Below, in pieces: positions 33,922 through 42,735 of a DNA stretch of 64,000 bases. The stretch is from Leeuwenhoekiella parthenopeia (lineage in GTDB: Bacteria > Bacteroidota > Bacteroidia > Flavobacteriales > Flavobacteriaceae). The notes beneath the pieces were generated by a model that was not told the origin of the DNA, searched no databases, and saw only the letters and a program-made list of their open reading frames with translations. How positions within the stretch are numbered: the stretch's first letter is position 1; every line of letters begins with the position of its first letter. The translations under genes and the position numbers were made by a program. The stretch is from positions 1-64,000 of the forward strand of contig NZ_JAJGMW010000005.1 of NCBI RefSeq assembly GCF_020782115.1. The letters run 5' to 3'.

Positions 33922-34962
33922 CTATGCAATCGCTTTTGAGGCTTCAACCAGTGCCCAGTCGTTAATCCAGGTAGCTACTACGTGCGCCCAGTCGTCGCGG
34001 TCGTTCAGGCAGGGAATGGTGGTGAATTCTTTTCCGCCCACTTCGTGAAAAATTTCTTCGCCTTCCATCGCGATTTCTTCTAAGGTCTCGAGGCAATCAC
34101 TTACGAATGCCGGAGTTACAATCGCCATTTTTTTAATACCTTCCTTACCAAAACGCTCTATGGTTCGGTCTGTATAGGGCTGTAACCAGGGATCAAAACC
34201 TAAGCGGGATTGAAACGAGGTAAAATAGGTGCCTTCTTTAAGATTGAGCTTTTCAGCCACCTGCCGCGTGGTCTCGTAACACTGATGGCGGTAGCAAAAC
34301 TGGTGTGCCGCCGATGCAGTCTTGCAGCAGCTGCCGTCTATCTTGCAATGGCTTTTAGTCACATCGCTCTTACGAATGTGTCGTTCGGGCACCCCATGAT
34401 AACTGAAAACCAGCATCTCGTAATCAAGATCCTTTATTTTTTCGTCAATACTGTTGGAAAGTACCTCAATATACTCGGGCTTGTTGTAAAAGGCAGGAAT
34501 GTCTGAAAAACGCATATGCGGAAAGTGCTCCTTGCGTAATTCTTCGGCTAAGACCAGAATAGTTTCTGTAGTTGCCATGGCAAACTGGGGATACAAGGGT
34601 ATGATCAACACCTCATCAACGCCCTGCTCATCCAGCTCTTTTAAACCATCAAGCATAGACGGTGTGCCGTAACGCATTCCCAAAGCCACCGGAACATCAA
34701 CCTTATCAGCCACTTTTTCCTGAAGCATTTCACTTAAAACAATAAGCGGCGAACCTTTTTCCCACCAAATTTTTGAATAAGCTTCAGCCGATTTTTTTGG
34801 CCGGGTATTAAGAATGATTCCTTTTACGAGCAAGGTTCTTGCCCACTTGGGAAAGTCGATTACCCGCTCATCCATTAAAAACTGACCAAGGTATTTTTTT
34901 ACGTCTTTAGGGTCTGTGCTATCTGGCGAACCCAGATTGACCATAAGTACTCCTTTTTTCAT
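33922..34962 (-). CDS. hemH: Ferrochelatase
   Basis: 346 residues; inserts Fe2+ into protoporphyrin IX, the last step of protoheme synthesis. Family marks: VNLGSPDSTDPKDVKKYLGQFLMD at the N-terminus, the catalytic His189 in FSYHGVPERH, FQSRLGFDPWLQPYTDRTI, and TPAFVSDCLETLEEIAMEG. A cysteine-rich insertion follows the active site (C206, C212, C213, C223, C228). Some bacterial ferrochelatases carry such cysteines as [2Fe-2S] ligands; whether these do is not shown. Own transcription unit on the strand opposite to the hem cluster. Confidence 0.96.
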   Translation of the reverse strand: MKKGVLMVNLGSPDSTDPKDVKKYLGQFLMDERVIDFPKWARTLLVKGIILNTRPKKSAEAYSKIWWEKGSPLIVLSEMLQEKVADKVDVPVALGMRYGTPSMLDGLKELDEQGVDEVLIIPLYPQFAMATTETILVLAEELRKEHFPHMRFSDIPAFYNKPEYIEVLSNSIDEKIKDLDYEMLVFSYHGVPERHIRKSDVTKSHCKIDGSCCKTASAAHQFCYRHQCYETTRQVAEKLNLKEGTYFTSFQSRLGFDPWLQPYTDRTIERFGKEGIKKMAIVTPAFVSDCLETLEEIAMEGEEIFHEVGGKEFTTIPCLNDRDDWAHVVATWINDWALVEASKAIA

Positions 34963-35052
34963 CGTTTCCTTTTTTAAGTGCTAAAATTACGACTTATCGT
35001 TTGTTTAGGAAGCAAAAGTGATAAGGGTTCTGCAAGGAGTTATTGGGAAAAT

Positions 35053-35358
35053 TTATTTTATTCGTTTGCGTGCCAACTCGGGGTTCCTCCGAAAATGTAA
35101 AACCGCGAAAACAACAAGTTGCTTTTGGTCATCTTGCACTAAATAGAAAATGGAGTATGGAAAGCGAGCGACCAGGGATTGCCTTAATTCCTTATACCTA
35201 CGTTGATAGTGTTCGGGAAATTCAGCTATATAATCTATTTCCTTATTGACCTGTATTTTAAAATCTTTTGCTAATGTGGGATTTATGGTAGCATACCACT
35301 TCTTGGCTTCCTTTAAATCTTCAAGTACTTTCGGAAGTAAAATGACCCGGTATTTCAT
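35053..35358 (-). CDS. RelE/ParE-type toxin
   Basis: 101 residues from the ATG at 35358 (MKYRVILLPKVLEDLKEAKKWYATINPTLAKDF order, then LRQSLVARFPYSIFYLV and VLHFRRNPELARK). This is the RelE/ParE fold: an N-terminal helical hairpin, then a beta-sheet with the basic FPY..FY and H..R.P motif. The start codon shares its A with the antitoxin stop (TAATG), so the pair is translationally coupled. An in-frame ATG nine codons upstream lies inside the antitoxin gene and is less likely. Whether it cuts mRNA (RelE) or poisons gyrase (ParE) cannot be decided. Confidence 0.87.
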   Translation of the reverse strand: MKYRVILLPKVLEDLKEAKKWYATINPTLAKDFKIQVNKEIDYIAEFPEHYQRRYKELRQSLVARFPYSIFYLVQDDQKQLVVFAVLHFRRNPELARKRIK

Positions 35359-35576
35359 TACCAGTCCTTTTTGACTTCTTCCCAATTTAAGAAGTCTTGC
35401 GGATTGTTCTCATATGCTTTAAGACGCCGGTCTAATTCTGCTTTGTGCTCCGGGTAAAGTTCTTCTGCGTAATCGCGCTCCTGACCCAAAATACGTTCCA
35501 GCTTATCCATAACATCATCACTTTCGACCCTTAAAAGCTCTTTTATAAATTTATATTTCCGTACATCCAGATCCAT
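35358..35576 (-). CDS. Addiction-module antitoxin
   Basis: 72 residues, acidic and helical (MDLDVRKYKFIKELLRVESDDVMDKLERIL, ending LNWEEVKKDW). It resembles the short antitoxins that sit before RelE/ParE toxins in Bacteroidota. No clear DNA-binding domain is visible beyond the N-terminal helix pair. Position directly upstream of, and overlapping, the toxin is the main support. Confidence 0.8.
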   Translation of the reverse strand: MDLDVRKYKFIKELLRVESDDVMDKLERILGQERDYAEELYPEHKAELDRRLKAYENNPQDFLNWEEVKKDW

Positions 35577-35640
35577 AGCTTAGGTATTTAGGAGTATTAA
35601 ATTTACACTTTTATTATTTAGAAAAGTTATAACATTCATT

Positions 35641-35676
35641 CCCCCAAGCCCTTCCTTTGAAGGTAGGTTTGGAGGG
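35641..35676. repeat. GC-rich imperfect inverted repeat
   Basis: CCCCCAAGCCCTTCC - TTTG - AAGG-AGGTTTGGAGGG type arms between the ThuA-like gene and the TA pair; same style as the elements at 8.5 and 28.5 kb. Confidence 0.65.
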
Positions 35677-35704
35677 ATGCTATTTTTGCAAATGCCTATG
35701 TATC

Positions 35705-36430
35705 CTACTCCATCAACCACTTCATCACCTCCTCAAGGTGTTTTCTAAACAGCGGCTCGGCATAGGCCTCTTCTGTATGGCCGCCGCCGGTGTAATACAT
35801 TTCCCCCTCACCTACCTTATGAAACCAGGCGTGCGGATGGTAATCCCCGTTTGCACCACCTTCATAAGAAGACTCATCAAGCGTGAGTGTGACGTGTACA
35901 TTAGGACTTAAGTTTTTAAAATTGTACCATTCATCAGTGCGCTCATAACGCTCCGGAAACATCGCAACCGTTGGATGCTTTTCTTTTTTAACCACAGTTG
36001 CCTTTTGGGTTTTGGGATGGCTCATAAAATACCCGCCAATAAATTCCCCATACCATGGCCAGCCGTATTCGGTATCACTGGCAGCATGAATCCCGAAAAA
36101 CTTACCCCCATTTTCCATATAATTTTTAAATGCTTCCTGCTGCTCCTCACCCAGTATATCACCGGTGGTGCTTAAAAACACCACGAGGTCAAAATTCTTC
36201 AGGTTTTGAGGCGTAAAAATCAACGAGTCTTCAGAATGCTGTACCGCCCAAACGTTTTCGCGACCGATTTCGCGAAGCGTCTCCACTCCCGTTTCTATGG
36301 ATGCGTGTCTAAAACCATTTGTTTTTGTAAAAACCAGCACATTTTTAGTGCCTTTTGACAAGGGTTTTTGAGCCGAATTGCAACTCAGCATCAGGATGGC
36401 GATTGTTAACAGCAGTCCCAGTGTTCTCAT
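35705..36430 (-). CDS. ThuA-like domain lipoprotein
   Basis: 241 residues with lipobox (LMLSC, then NSAQKPL). The rest is a ThuA/trehalose-utilisation type flavodoxin-glutaminase-like fold: NVLVFTKTNGFRHASIETGVE, FDLVVFLSTTGDIL, FKNYMENGGKFFGIHAASDTE, and the His-rich end YHPHAWFHKVGEGEMYYTGGGH. The family occurs in sugar-related loci; its reaction is not established. Transcribed from the same strand as, and 11 bases after, the AraC regulator, so the two may be cotranscribed. Confidence 0.9.
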   Translation of the reverse strand: MRTLGLLLTIAILMLSCNSAQKPLSKGTKNVLVFTKTNGFRHASIETGVETLREIGRENVWAVQHSEDSLIFTPQNLKNFDLVVFLSTTGDILGEEQQEAFKNYMENGGKFFGIHAASDTEYGWPWYGEFIGGYFMSHPKTQKATVVKKEKHPTVAMFPERYERTDEWYNFKNLSPNVHVTLTLDESSYEGGANGDYHPHAWFHKVGEGEMYYTGGGHTEEAYAEPLFRKHLEEVMKWLME

Positions 36431-36441
36431 AGCATTTAATT

Positions 36442-37329
36442 TTAGTTTAAAGATTGAACGTACTTTTTGGGTGTGGTACCAAATTGCTTTTTAAAAGCCG
36501 CGATAAAATGACTGGCCGTGCTATAACCTATTTTCAGCCCTACTTCATTTACATTATGCGAACCGCTGGCGAGCAGTTGGCGGGCGACTTCCATCTTATA
36601 GTCGAATAAAAAACTGTAAACCGAATCGCCGTAAATCTGCTTAAAGCCCTCCTTAAGTTTATTTAAACTCAGGTTGATCTCATCTGCCAGCTCCTGCAGA
36701 GAGGGCGGTTCGGCCATACGGGCAATCACGATATCCTTGGCCTTTTTGATTTTAGCCACATTGTCTTCATCTACGAGAAACGGACATTGCTCGGTGTCGG
36801 CCTCTGATGGGCGGTTAAAATACAGACTCAGCAACTCATAAGCTTTGCCTTTAAAGTACAGGGCTTTGACAGAAGGATGCAAATTGTAATTCATCAACTG
36901 GTTGAGCACAATCGCCATCGAAGGCGAGATCAATCCGTCTTTATAATATTTGCGATCCCGGTTTTCATCGCTGAGGAAGGTTATAAAATCGGCTTCACGG
37001 GAGAACAGGGAGTGAAATTTTTTGATCGAAATAAATACCGAAATCACCCAGGTCTCGGGTGCGATTTCCAGATTTATGGGTAAATCCCGCTGCGGATTGT
37101 ACAGTAAAAGCGAGTGTTCTTCACTTAAGGGCAAACGGTAATTGCCTTCATTAAAGAGAAATAACGAATTCCCTTTGGCACAAAAATGAAACTGAATGTA
37201 GCTGCTGTCTACCTGCCGCGTGACCACCTGTTTTTCAGCGGTTTCATTATTAAATTTTAAAATAAAAAACCCTTCTTCAATACGGGTTTCCCGGTATAAA
37301 CCTGAAGCGTTATTTTCTAAAGTTTCCAT
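36442..37329 (-). CDS. AraC-family transcriptional regulator
   Basis: 295 residues. The N-terminal part (about 1-170) is a beta-rich sensing domain (FILKFNNETAEKQVVTRQVDSSYIQFHFCAKG). The C-terminal part (about 190-293) has the two AraC helix-turn-helix units: AEPPSLQELADEINLSLNKLKEGFKQIYG and NVNEVGLKIGYSTASHFIAAFKKQFGTTPKKYV. It diverges from hemA with a 190-base gap. Such a divergent regulator next to hemA suggests heme or iron control, but this is inference from position. Confidence 0.93.
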   Translation of the reverse strand: METLENNASGLYRETRIEEGFFILKFNNETAEKQVVTRQVDSSYIQFHFCAKGNSLFLFNEGNYRLPLSEEHSLLLYNPQRDLPINLEIAPETWVISVFISIKKFHSLFSREADFITFLSDENRDRKYYKDGLISPSMAIVLNQLMNYNLHPSVKALYFKGKAYELLSLYFNRPSEADTEQCPFLVDEDNVAKIKKAKDIVIARMAEPPSLQELADEINLSLNKLKEGFKQIYGDSVYSFLFDYKMEVARQLLASGSHNVNEVGLKIGYSTASHFIAAFKKQFGTTPKKYVQSLN

Positions 37330-37501
37330 CCTGTAAATTTCGTCTATTATTTAGATTTATTCTAAACAAACCGATTTTATAAAAATCGAATTACCCCACT
37401 AAATTAGCCCTTTTTCAGCATTTTAGTCAAAAAACACCGCTTTTATTCAGGCATCGTTAAAAATCATGCTTCCAGCGTTATTTTTTAATACATACACAGA
37501 A

Positions 37502-37509
37502 TACTTTTG
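37502..37509 (+). promoter_or_regulatory. -7 element of the hemA operon promoter
   Basis: TACTTTTG is an exact TAnnTTTG match, 11 bases before the hemA ATG, so the 5' leader would be very short. No good -33 TTTG is seen, which would fit an activator-dependent promoter. Confidence 0.6.
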
Positions 37510-37520
37510 CAGCCTATCTT

Positions 37521-38786
37521 ATGAATACAAACGGCAAACGACATTTTTATCCGGCTTATCCCGGGGATTTTTTCGCCATTGGCTTAAGCTATCTTAAAGC
37601 AGATGCCGAAACACGCGGGCATTTCGCTGTGGATGCCAAAATTCAGGATCAAATTTTACTTCGTGCTAAAGAAGAGGGAATTGAAGGTCTGAGCATCATT
37701 TCTACCTGTAACCGCACCGAATTGTATGGTTTTGCTCAGGAGCCGCTCGATCTGGTAAAATTGTTGTGCGAGCATACCCGCGGCACGATTGAAGAATTTG
37801 AGGCCGTTTCCTATTTCTATAAAAACGAAGACGCGGTTGCACACCTGTTTAAAGTGGGCACCGGTCTCGACAGCCAGATTCTGGGAGATTTTGAGATCAT
37901 CAGTCAGTTAAAAAATGGCTTTCGCAGAGCGAAAAAACTCAAACTCGTCAATCCGTTTATGGAGCGCCTCATCAATGCCGTTATTCAGGCCAGCAAGCGT
38001 ATCAAAAACGAAACGAATATTTCAAGCGGGGCTACTTCGGTGAGTTTTGCTTCGGTACAGTATATTTTATCCCGGGTTCCTTTTGTTTCCGAAAAAAACA
38101 TTTTGCTTTTCGGCACCGGAAAAATTGGGCGTAATACCTGTGAAAATTTGGTCAAACACACCCAAAACGATCACATCACGCTCATCAACCGCACCAAAGA
38201 TAAAGCCGAAAAAATCGCGGGTAAGTTTAACCTTATCGTTAAAGATTACGCAGATATCCAATCTGAAATCGCAGCTGCAGACGTGCTTATCGTCGCAACC
38301 GGTGCGCAAAAACCCACGATTTCCAGGGAATTGATATACCTCAAAAAGCCGCTGCTAATTCTGGATTTGAGTATTCCGAAAAATGTAAATGAGAATGTGG
38401 AGGAAGTAGAAGGCGTGAGCCTGGTGCATCTGGACCAACTTTCGCAAATCACAAACGATACGCTTAACCGCCGTAAAAAACAGCTGCCTCAGGCACAGGC
38501 GATCATTGATGAAATTAAAGAGGAGTTTTACGAGTGGCTCACCACGCGCCAGTTTGCTCCTACCATTAAAGCACTTAAATTGAAACTGGCCGATATGAAA
38601 GCCGGTGAGATTGACAATCAGCGTCGCAAAATCGCCAATTTTAACGAAGAACAGGCCGAGATCATCAGCGAGCGCATCATTCAGAAAATTACCACACAGT
38701 TTGCAAAACACTTAAAAACCGAGGACCTTACCAGCACCGAAAGTCTGGACCTCATTCAAAAAGTGTTCAATCTTCAAAACAACTAA
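37521..38786 (+). CDS. hemA: Glutamyl-tRNA reductase
   Basis: 421 residues; reduces Glu-tRNA(Glu) to glutamate-1-semialdehyde, the first committed step of C5 tetrapyrrole synthesis. The catalytic Cys63 lies in IISTCNRTELYG. The KVGTGLDSQILGDFEI segment, the NADPH-binding GTGKIG motif (in NILLFGTGKIGRNTCENL), the LLILDLSIPKNVNE stretch and the C-terminal dimerisation domain (about 320-421) are all present. First gene of the long hem operon; hemC follows after three bases. Confidence 0.97.
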   Translation: MNTNGKRHFYPAYPGDFFAIGLSYLKADAETRGHFAVDAKIQDQILLRAKEEGIEGLSIISTCNRTELYGFAQEPLDLVKLLCEHTRGTIEEFEAVSYFYKNEDAVAHLFKVGTGLDSQILGDFEIISQLKNGFRRAKKLKLVNPFMERLINAVIQASKRIKNETNISSGATSVSFASVQYILSRVPFVSEKNILLFGTGKIGRNTCENLVKHTQNDHITLINRTKDKAEKIAGKFNLIVKDYADIQSEIAAADVLIVATGAQKPTISRELIYLKKPLLILDLSIPKNVNENVEEVEGVSLVHLDQLSQITNDTLNRRKKQLPQAQAIIDEIKEEFYEWLTTRQFAPTIKALKLKLADMKAGEIDNQRRKIANFNEEQAEIISERIIQKITTQFAKHLKTEDLTSTESLDLIQKVFNLQNN

Positions 38787-38789
38787 GCT

Positions 38790-39707
38790 TTGGCAAAAAC
38801 CATACGCATAGGCACCCGCGATAGCGAACTCGCGCTCTGGCAGGCCCATACCGTGCAGGATCAACTCAACAAACTGGGTTATAAAACCGAATTGGTTTCG
38901 GTTAAATCTACGGGCGATCTCATATTGGATAAACCGCTTTACGAACTGGGCATCACCGGGATTTTTACGAAAACCCTCGATGTGGCAATGATTAACGGTA
39001 CGGTTGATATTGCGGTACACTCTATGAAAGATGTGCCCACGCAATTGCCAAAAGGCATCCTTCAGGGAGCGGTTTTACCCCGCGCGGCACAGGAAGATAT
39101 TTTTGTTTTTAAGGGCGAAAAAACCGAAGCTGCATTTGAAGATGCGACTACCATTGCCACAGGCAGTTTGCGACGCAAAGCCCAATGGCTACACAAATAC
39201 CCGAAGCATCAGGTTGTTGATTTACGCGGCAATGTCAATACCCGTCTTCAAAAAGTAGCCGACAACGACTGGGCCGGAGCCATTTTTGCGAAAGCAGGCC
39301 TGGAGCGCATCAACCTCAAACCCGAAAATCATATTGTGCTCGACTGGATGATTCCGGCACCGGCTCAGGGTGCGATGGTAATTGCGGTGATGCAGGAGGA
39401 TTCGTTTTGCAGGGAAGCCTGTGCCAAACTCAACGACAAAAATGCCGAACTCGCCACACGCGTAGAACGCGAATTCCTGCGAAAACTGGAAGGTGGTTGC
39501 ACAGCACCCATTGGCGCTTATGCAAAAATCAAAGATGAACACATTCATTTTCACGGAGCCCTTTTCAGTCTTGACGGAAGCCAAAAAATGGAAATCGAGG
39601 AAGCCATTCCGGTACGTGAATCTCAGGATTTTGGCGCTTTGTGCGCACTCAAAATCCTTGAAAGCGGTGGCCGCGAGTTGATGGAAACTATTAAGAAAGA
39701 ACTTTAA
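38790..39707 (+). CDS. hemC: Porphobilinogen deaminase (hydroxymethylbilane synthase), TTG start
   Basis: 305 residues; joins four porphobilinogens into hydroxymethylbilane. Conserved parts: RIGTRDSELALWQAHTVQDQL, STGD, GIFTKTLDVAMINGTVDIAVHSMKDVPT, TGSLRRKAQW, DLRGNVNTRLQK, and the dipyrromethane-cofactor attachment Cys237 in LEGGCTAPIGAYAK. No ATG is available at the N-terminus: the frame opens with TTG at 38790, three bases after the hemA stop, implying translation coupled to hemA. Confidence 0.96.
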   Translation: MAKTIRIGTRDSELALWQAHTVQDQLNKLGYKTELVSVKSTGDLILDKPLYELGITGIFTKTLDVAMINGTVDIAVHSMKDVPTQLPKGILQGAVLPRAAQEDIFVFKGEKTEAAFEDATTIATGSLRRKAQWLHKYPKHQVVDLRGNVNTRLQKVADNDWAGAIFAKAGLERINLKPENHIVLDWMIPAPAQGAMVIAVMQEDSFCREACAKLNDKNAELATRVEREFLRKLEGGCTAPIGAYAKIKDEHIHFHGALFSLDGSQKMEIEEAIPVRESQDFGALCALKILESGGRELMETIKKEL

Positions 39708-39719
39708 CCCTCATCCTCG

Positions 39720-40421
39720 ATGCAAAGTATTCTTTCTACTAAGCGACTTTCAGTCTCCCAAAAGAACCTGATTTTGGGAGCCGGTTTTTCCGTGGTTGAA
39801 TACGATGCGATACACATAGATTTTCTTGATTTTGACCTTCCGCAGCAACTAGAAAATCTCATTTTCACCAGCAAAAATGCAGTCCAGGCTTTTCTAAACA
39901 AAGTTCGCCTTAAAAAAAGTGAGCTAGCGAATCTTTCAAAGCTCCCTTCTCCGGCGGGAGAAGGGCCGGGGATGAGGTGCTATTGCGTAGGCCCCAAAAC
40001 CGAAGCTTTACTTTTAAAAAATGGCTTCAACGTGGCAAAAAGCGCTCAAAACGCAGCAGATTTAGCCGATTTTATCGCAAAAAACCACAAAGACGCGCAT
40101 TTTTGTTTTTTTTGCGGCAACAAGCGAAGAGATGTAGTGCCTCAAATTTTAAACGAAAACCAGATCCATTTTCAGGAGATTGAAGTGTATCAAACCGGCT
40201 TAAACGATAAAAAATTTGAGCAAAATTTTGACGCCGTTTTGTTTTTTAGTCCGAGCGGAGTGCAGAGCTTTACGCAACAAAACGATTTAAAAGATACACT
40301 TGCAGTTTGTATTGGTCAAACCACGGCAAACGAAGTTCAAAAACATACAGACCAGTATACGATTGCAAACGCCACCACGATTGAAAGCGTGATCGCGAGA
40401 GCCGTAAAAGTATTAAAATAA
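39720..40421 (+). CDS. hemD: Uroporphyrinogen-III synthase with in-frame repeat insertion
   Basis: 233 residues; cyclises hydroxymethylbilane with D-ring inversion. HemD is poorly conserved in sequence; support comes from FTSKNAVQAFL, CYCVGPKTEALLLKNGF, VLFFSPSGVQSF, CIGQTTANEV and the C-terminal TTIESVIARAV, plus position between hemC and hemE. Residues 74-86 (KLPSPAGEGPGMR) are encoded by a GC-rich palindromic repeat (39941-39976) and sit in the linker before the conserved CYCVG strand. The frame is kept, so the enzyme may still work. Confidence 0.93.
   Translation: MQSILSTKRLSVSQKNLILGAGFSVVEYDAIHIDFLDFDLPQQLENLIFTSKNAVQAFLNKVRLKKSELANLSKLPSPAGEGPGMRCYCVGPKTEALLLKNGFNVAKSAQNAADLADFIAKNHKDAHFCFFCGNKRRDVVPQILNENQIHFQEIEVYQTGLNDKKFEQNFDAVLFFSPSGVQSFTQQNDLKDTLAVCIGQTTANEVQKHTDQYTIANATTIESVIARAVKVLK
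39941..39976 (+). repeat. GC-rich palindromic repeat inside hemD
   Basis: CCCTTCTCC - GGCG - GGAGAAGGG (39944-39965) is a perfect hairpin, followed by CCGGGGATGAGG. Both parts recur, inverted and further apart, in the intergenic region at 8523-8612. Confidence 0.9.
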
Positions 40422-40457
40422 GAACCTCCCGACCCTACTCGGGATGATACCGAAATT

Positions 40458-41489
40458 ATGATCAAAAACGATTTATTTTTAAGAGCACTTAAAGGCGAAA
40501 CCGTAGAACGCCCGCCCGTTTGGATGATGCGTCAGGCCGGTCGCTACCTGCCCGAATTTCAGGAAATCAAGGCTAAATACGACTTTTTTACCCGTTGCCA
40601 GACTCCCGAATTGGCCAGCGAAATCACCGTACAGCCCATACGCCGTTACGGGATGGACGCAGCGATCCTCTTTAGTGATATTCTGGTTATTCCGCAGGCG
40701 ATGAATATTGAGGTAGAAATGAAGCCCGGCGTGGGCCCATGGTTGCCAGATCCCATTCGGTCTATGGAGCAGTTAGATCGTGTGATCGTTCCGGACATCA
40801 ACGATACCCTGGGCTATGTGATGGAGGCCATCAAGATGACCAAAGAAAAACTCAACGACGAGATTCCGTTGATCGGTTTTGCGGGTAGCCCCTGGACCAT
40901 TCTGTGCTATTGCGTACAGGGACAGGGCTCCAAAAACTTCGATCTGGCTAAAGAATTTTGCTTTACTCAGCCCGAAGCTGCACACGCCCTGCTTCAGAGA
41001 ATAACAGATACCACGATTCTGTATCTCAAAGAAAAGGTTAAAGCCGGCGTGAATGCCGTACAGGTTTTTGACAGCTGGGGCGGAATGCTTTCGCCCACAG
41101 ATTATCAGGAATTCAGCTGGCAGTATATGCAGCAAATCATCGATGCCTTAAAAGACAAGGCTCCGGTGATCGCCTTTGGTAAAGGTTGCTGGTTTGCTTT
41201 GGGCGAAATGGCTAAAAGTGGTGCTTCGGCACTGGGTGTTGACTGGACCTGCAGCCCTAAGAATGCCCGTTATTTAACCGGTGGCAACATTACGCTTCAG
41301 GGAAATTTTGATCCTACACGCCTCTTTTCGCCCCCGAGCGAAATCAAGCGTATGGTTACCGAAATGATTGACGCTTTTGGCAAGGACAAATACATCGTAA
41401 ACCTGGGCCACGGGATTTTACCGAATATTCCACTTGAAAATGCAGGTGCGTTTATTGAAGCGGTAAAAGAATACAAAGCCCAACGATGA
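40458..41489 (+). CDS. hemE: Uroporphyrinogen decarboxylase
   Basis: 343 residues; removes the four acetate carboxyls of uroporphyrinogen III. Signature regions: [76 protein letters not shown], and the C-terminal [11 protein letters not shown] and [19 protein letters not shown]. Length is normal. The stop overlaps the next start by four bases (ATGA), so the operon continues into the DUF6973 gene. Confidence 0.97.
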   Translation: MIKNDLFLRALKGETVERPPVWMMRQAGRYLPEFQEIKAKYDFFTRCQTPELASEITVQPIRRYGMDAAILFSDILVIPQAMNIEVEMKPGVGPWLPDPIRSMEQLDRVIVPDINDTLGYVMEAIKMTKEKLNDEIPLIGFAGSPWTILCYCVQGQGSKNFDLAKEFCFTQPEAAHALLQRITDTTILYLKEKVKAGVNAVQVFDSWGGMLSPTDYQEFSWQYMQQIIDALKDKAPVIAFGKGCWFALGEMAKSGASALGVDWTCSPKNARYLTGGNITLQGNFDPTRLFSPPSEIKRMVTEMIDAFGKDKYIVNLGHGILPNIPLENAGAFIEAVKEYKAQR

Positions 41490-41977
41490 GAATCTGGGCA
41501 ACGCTAAAAACCCTGAGCATTCCTCAGCTTTTTAAACTTGCCCGGCTTTTTGCCACGCGACCTTTTTATATTCCGCTCAGCATCAAAGCTTCTAAAAAAG
41601 CAATGCAGGTTGCTACGGCGACGTACGGGAAAACGCATCATAAAAGCAACAAGGCCAATGCCTTTCGCCATGCCTTATGGGCGATGTTGTTAGGGCAAGC
41701 CGCCTATCGCAAAACTTCAGATGTAAAAAAAGCGCAGGACTGGGCGCTAAAATTCACTAATTTACACGAAGAATTGTTTGTGAATACGACGTTTGATCGG
41801 GAGATGGATTTGCACAACAACCATTTTGGTATCGAAGCTTTACCACACTATGTGCAGGCTACAGAAGCTGAAGTGATTCAGTTTTTGGAAACTGAAGCCG
41901 AAAAAGCAATCCGCATTTCGGCACCTGAAGAAGCGCATCAAAATCGAAAGCGTCTGGTCTATATTTCAGAAGAATGA
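41486..41977 (+). CDS. DUF6973-type hypothetical protein
   Basis: 163 residues, cytoplasmic by appearance. Core: [24 protein letters not shown], then [18 protein letters not shown], then [20 protein letters not shown]. The conserved His residues (RHALW, LHEE, LHNNHFG) in a helical protein suggest a metal- or nucleotide-related fold of the DUF6973 group, function unknown. Overlaps hemE by four bases and the next gene by four bases, so it is tightly built into the hem operon; a heme role is inference only. Confidence 0.8.
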   Translation: MRIWATLKTLSIPQLFKLARLFATRPFYIPLSIKASKKAMQVATATYGKTHHKSNKANAFRHALWAMLLGQAAYRKTSDVKKAQDWALKFTNLHEELFVNTTFDREMDLHNNHFGIEALPHYVQATEAEVIQFLETEAEKAIRISAPEEAHQNRKRLVYISEE

Positions 41978-42735
41978 TAAAATCTATTTTTAAAGGCCTC
42001 GCAGCCTATAAAGACAGCCTCGGGCTCATCAGCAAACTCAGGCTCTGGAAGTATTTTGCCATCCCTATGGCGATTAGTTTTTTTACTGCCTTGCTCATTG
42101 GGGTAACCGCCTGGGGACTTTCAGATAATATCGGGGCATTGATCTCCAAGTTGTGGATCTGGGAATGGGGTGCACAAACCGTGGCTGCGCTCAGTACCAT
42201 CGTAGGCGCTTTGATCATCATCGCTCTGGGACTTATTGCCTATAAACACCTCATTATGGCATTCTCTGCGCCCTTTATGAGTCCGGTTTCTGAAAAACTG
42301 GAAGCTCATTTTTACAGCGGAGTGCATCAGCACAGAAATACCTCAAACGCCGGCCAACTTGTGCGCGGTCTTAAAATCAACCTAAGGAATCTGGTGTGGG
42401 AACTTTTGCTTAGTATTCCGTTTTTGATTCTAAGCCTCATTCCCGTAATAGGGATCGCAGCCACAGCCATTCTTTTTTTGATTCAGGCCTATTATGCCGG
42501 TTTTGGAAATATGGATTACACCCTCGAACGGCATTTTCCGTATCGGGAAAGCGTTAACTTTGTAAAACGCCATCGGGGTTATGCGATAGGCAACGGCATT
42601 GTTTTTATGCTGTTTTTACTGATCCCGGTTGTGGGTATTATTTTGGTTTTGCCCATTTCGGTAACAGCCGCCAGCAAAACCACGCTCGAATTGTTAGACC
42701 AAAAAACTGTTTCTCCTGATGACCACAGAAACTGA
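41974..42735 (+). CDS. EI24/CysZ-like membrane protein
   Basis: 253 residues with about six transmembrane helices in EI24/CysZ layout: an amphipathic start ([42 protein letters not shown]), then SAPFMSPVSEKLEAHF, NLRNLVWELLLSIPFLILSLIPVIG, GFGNMDYTLERHFPYRESVNFVKRHRGYAIGNG. CysZ imports sulfate; whether this protein does is unknown. Overlaps both neighbours. Confidence 0.85.
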   Translation: MIKSIFKGLAAYKDSLGLISKLRLWKYFAIPMAISFFTALLIGVTAWGLSDNIGALISKLWIWEWGAQTVAALSTIVGALIIIALGLIAYKHLIMAFSAPFMSPVSEKLEAHFYSGVHQHRNTSNAGQLVRGLKINLRNLVWELLLSIPFLILSLIPVIGIAATAILFLIQAYYAGFGNMDYTLERHFPYRESVNFVKRHRGYAIGNGIVFMLFLLIPVVGIILVLPISVTAASKTTLELLDQKTVSPDDHRN

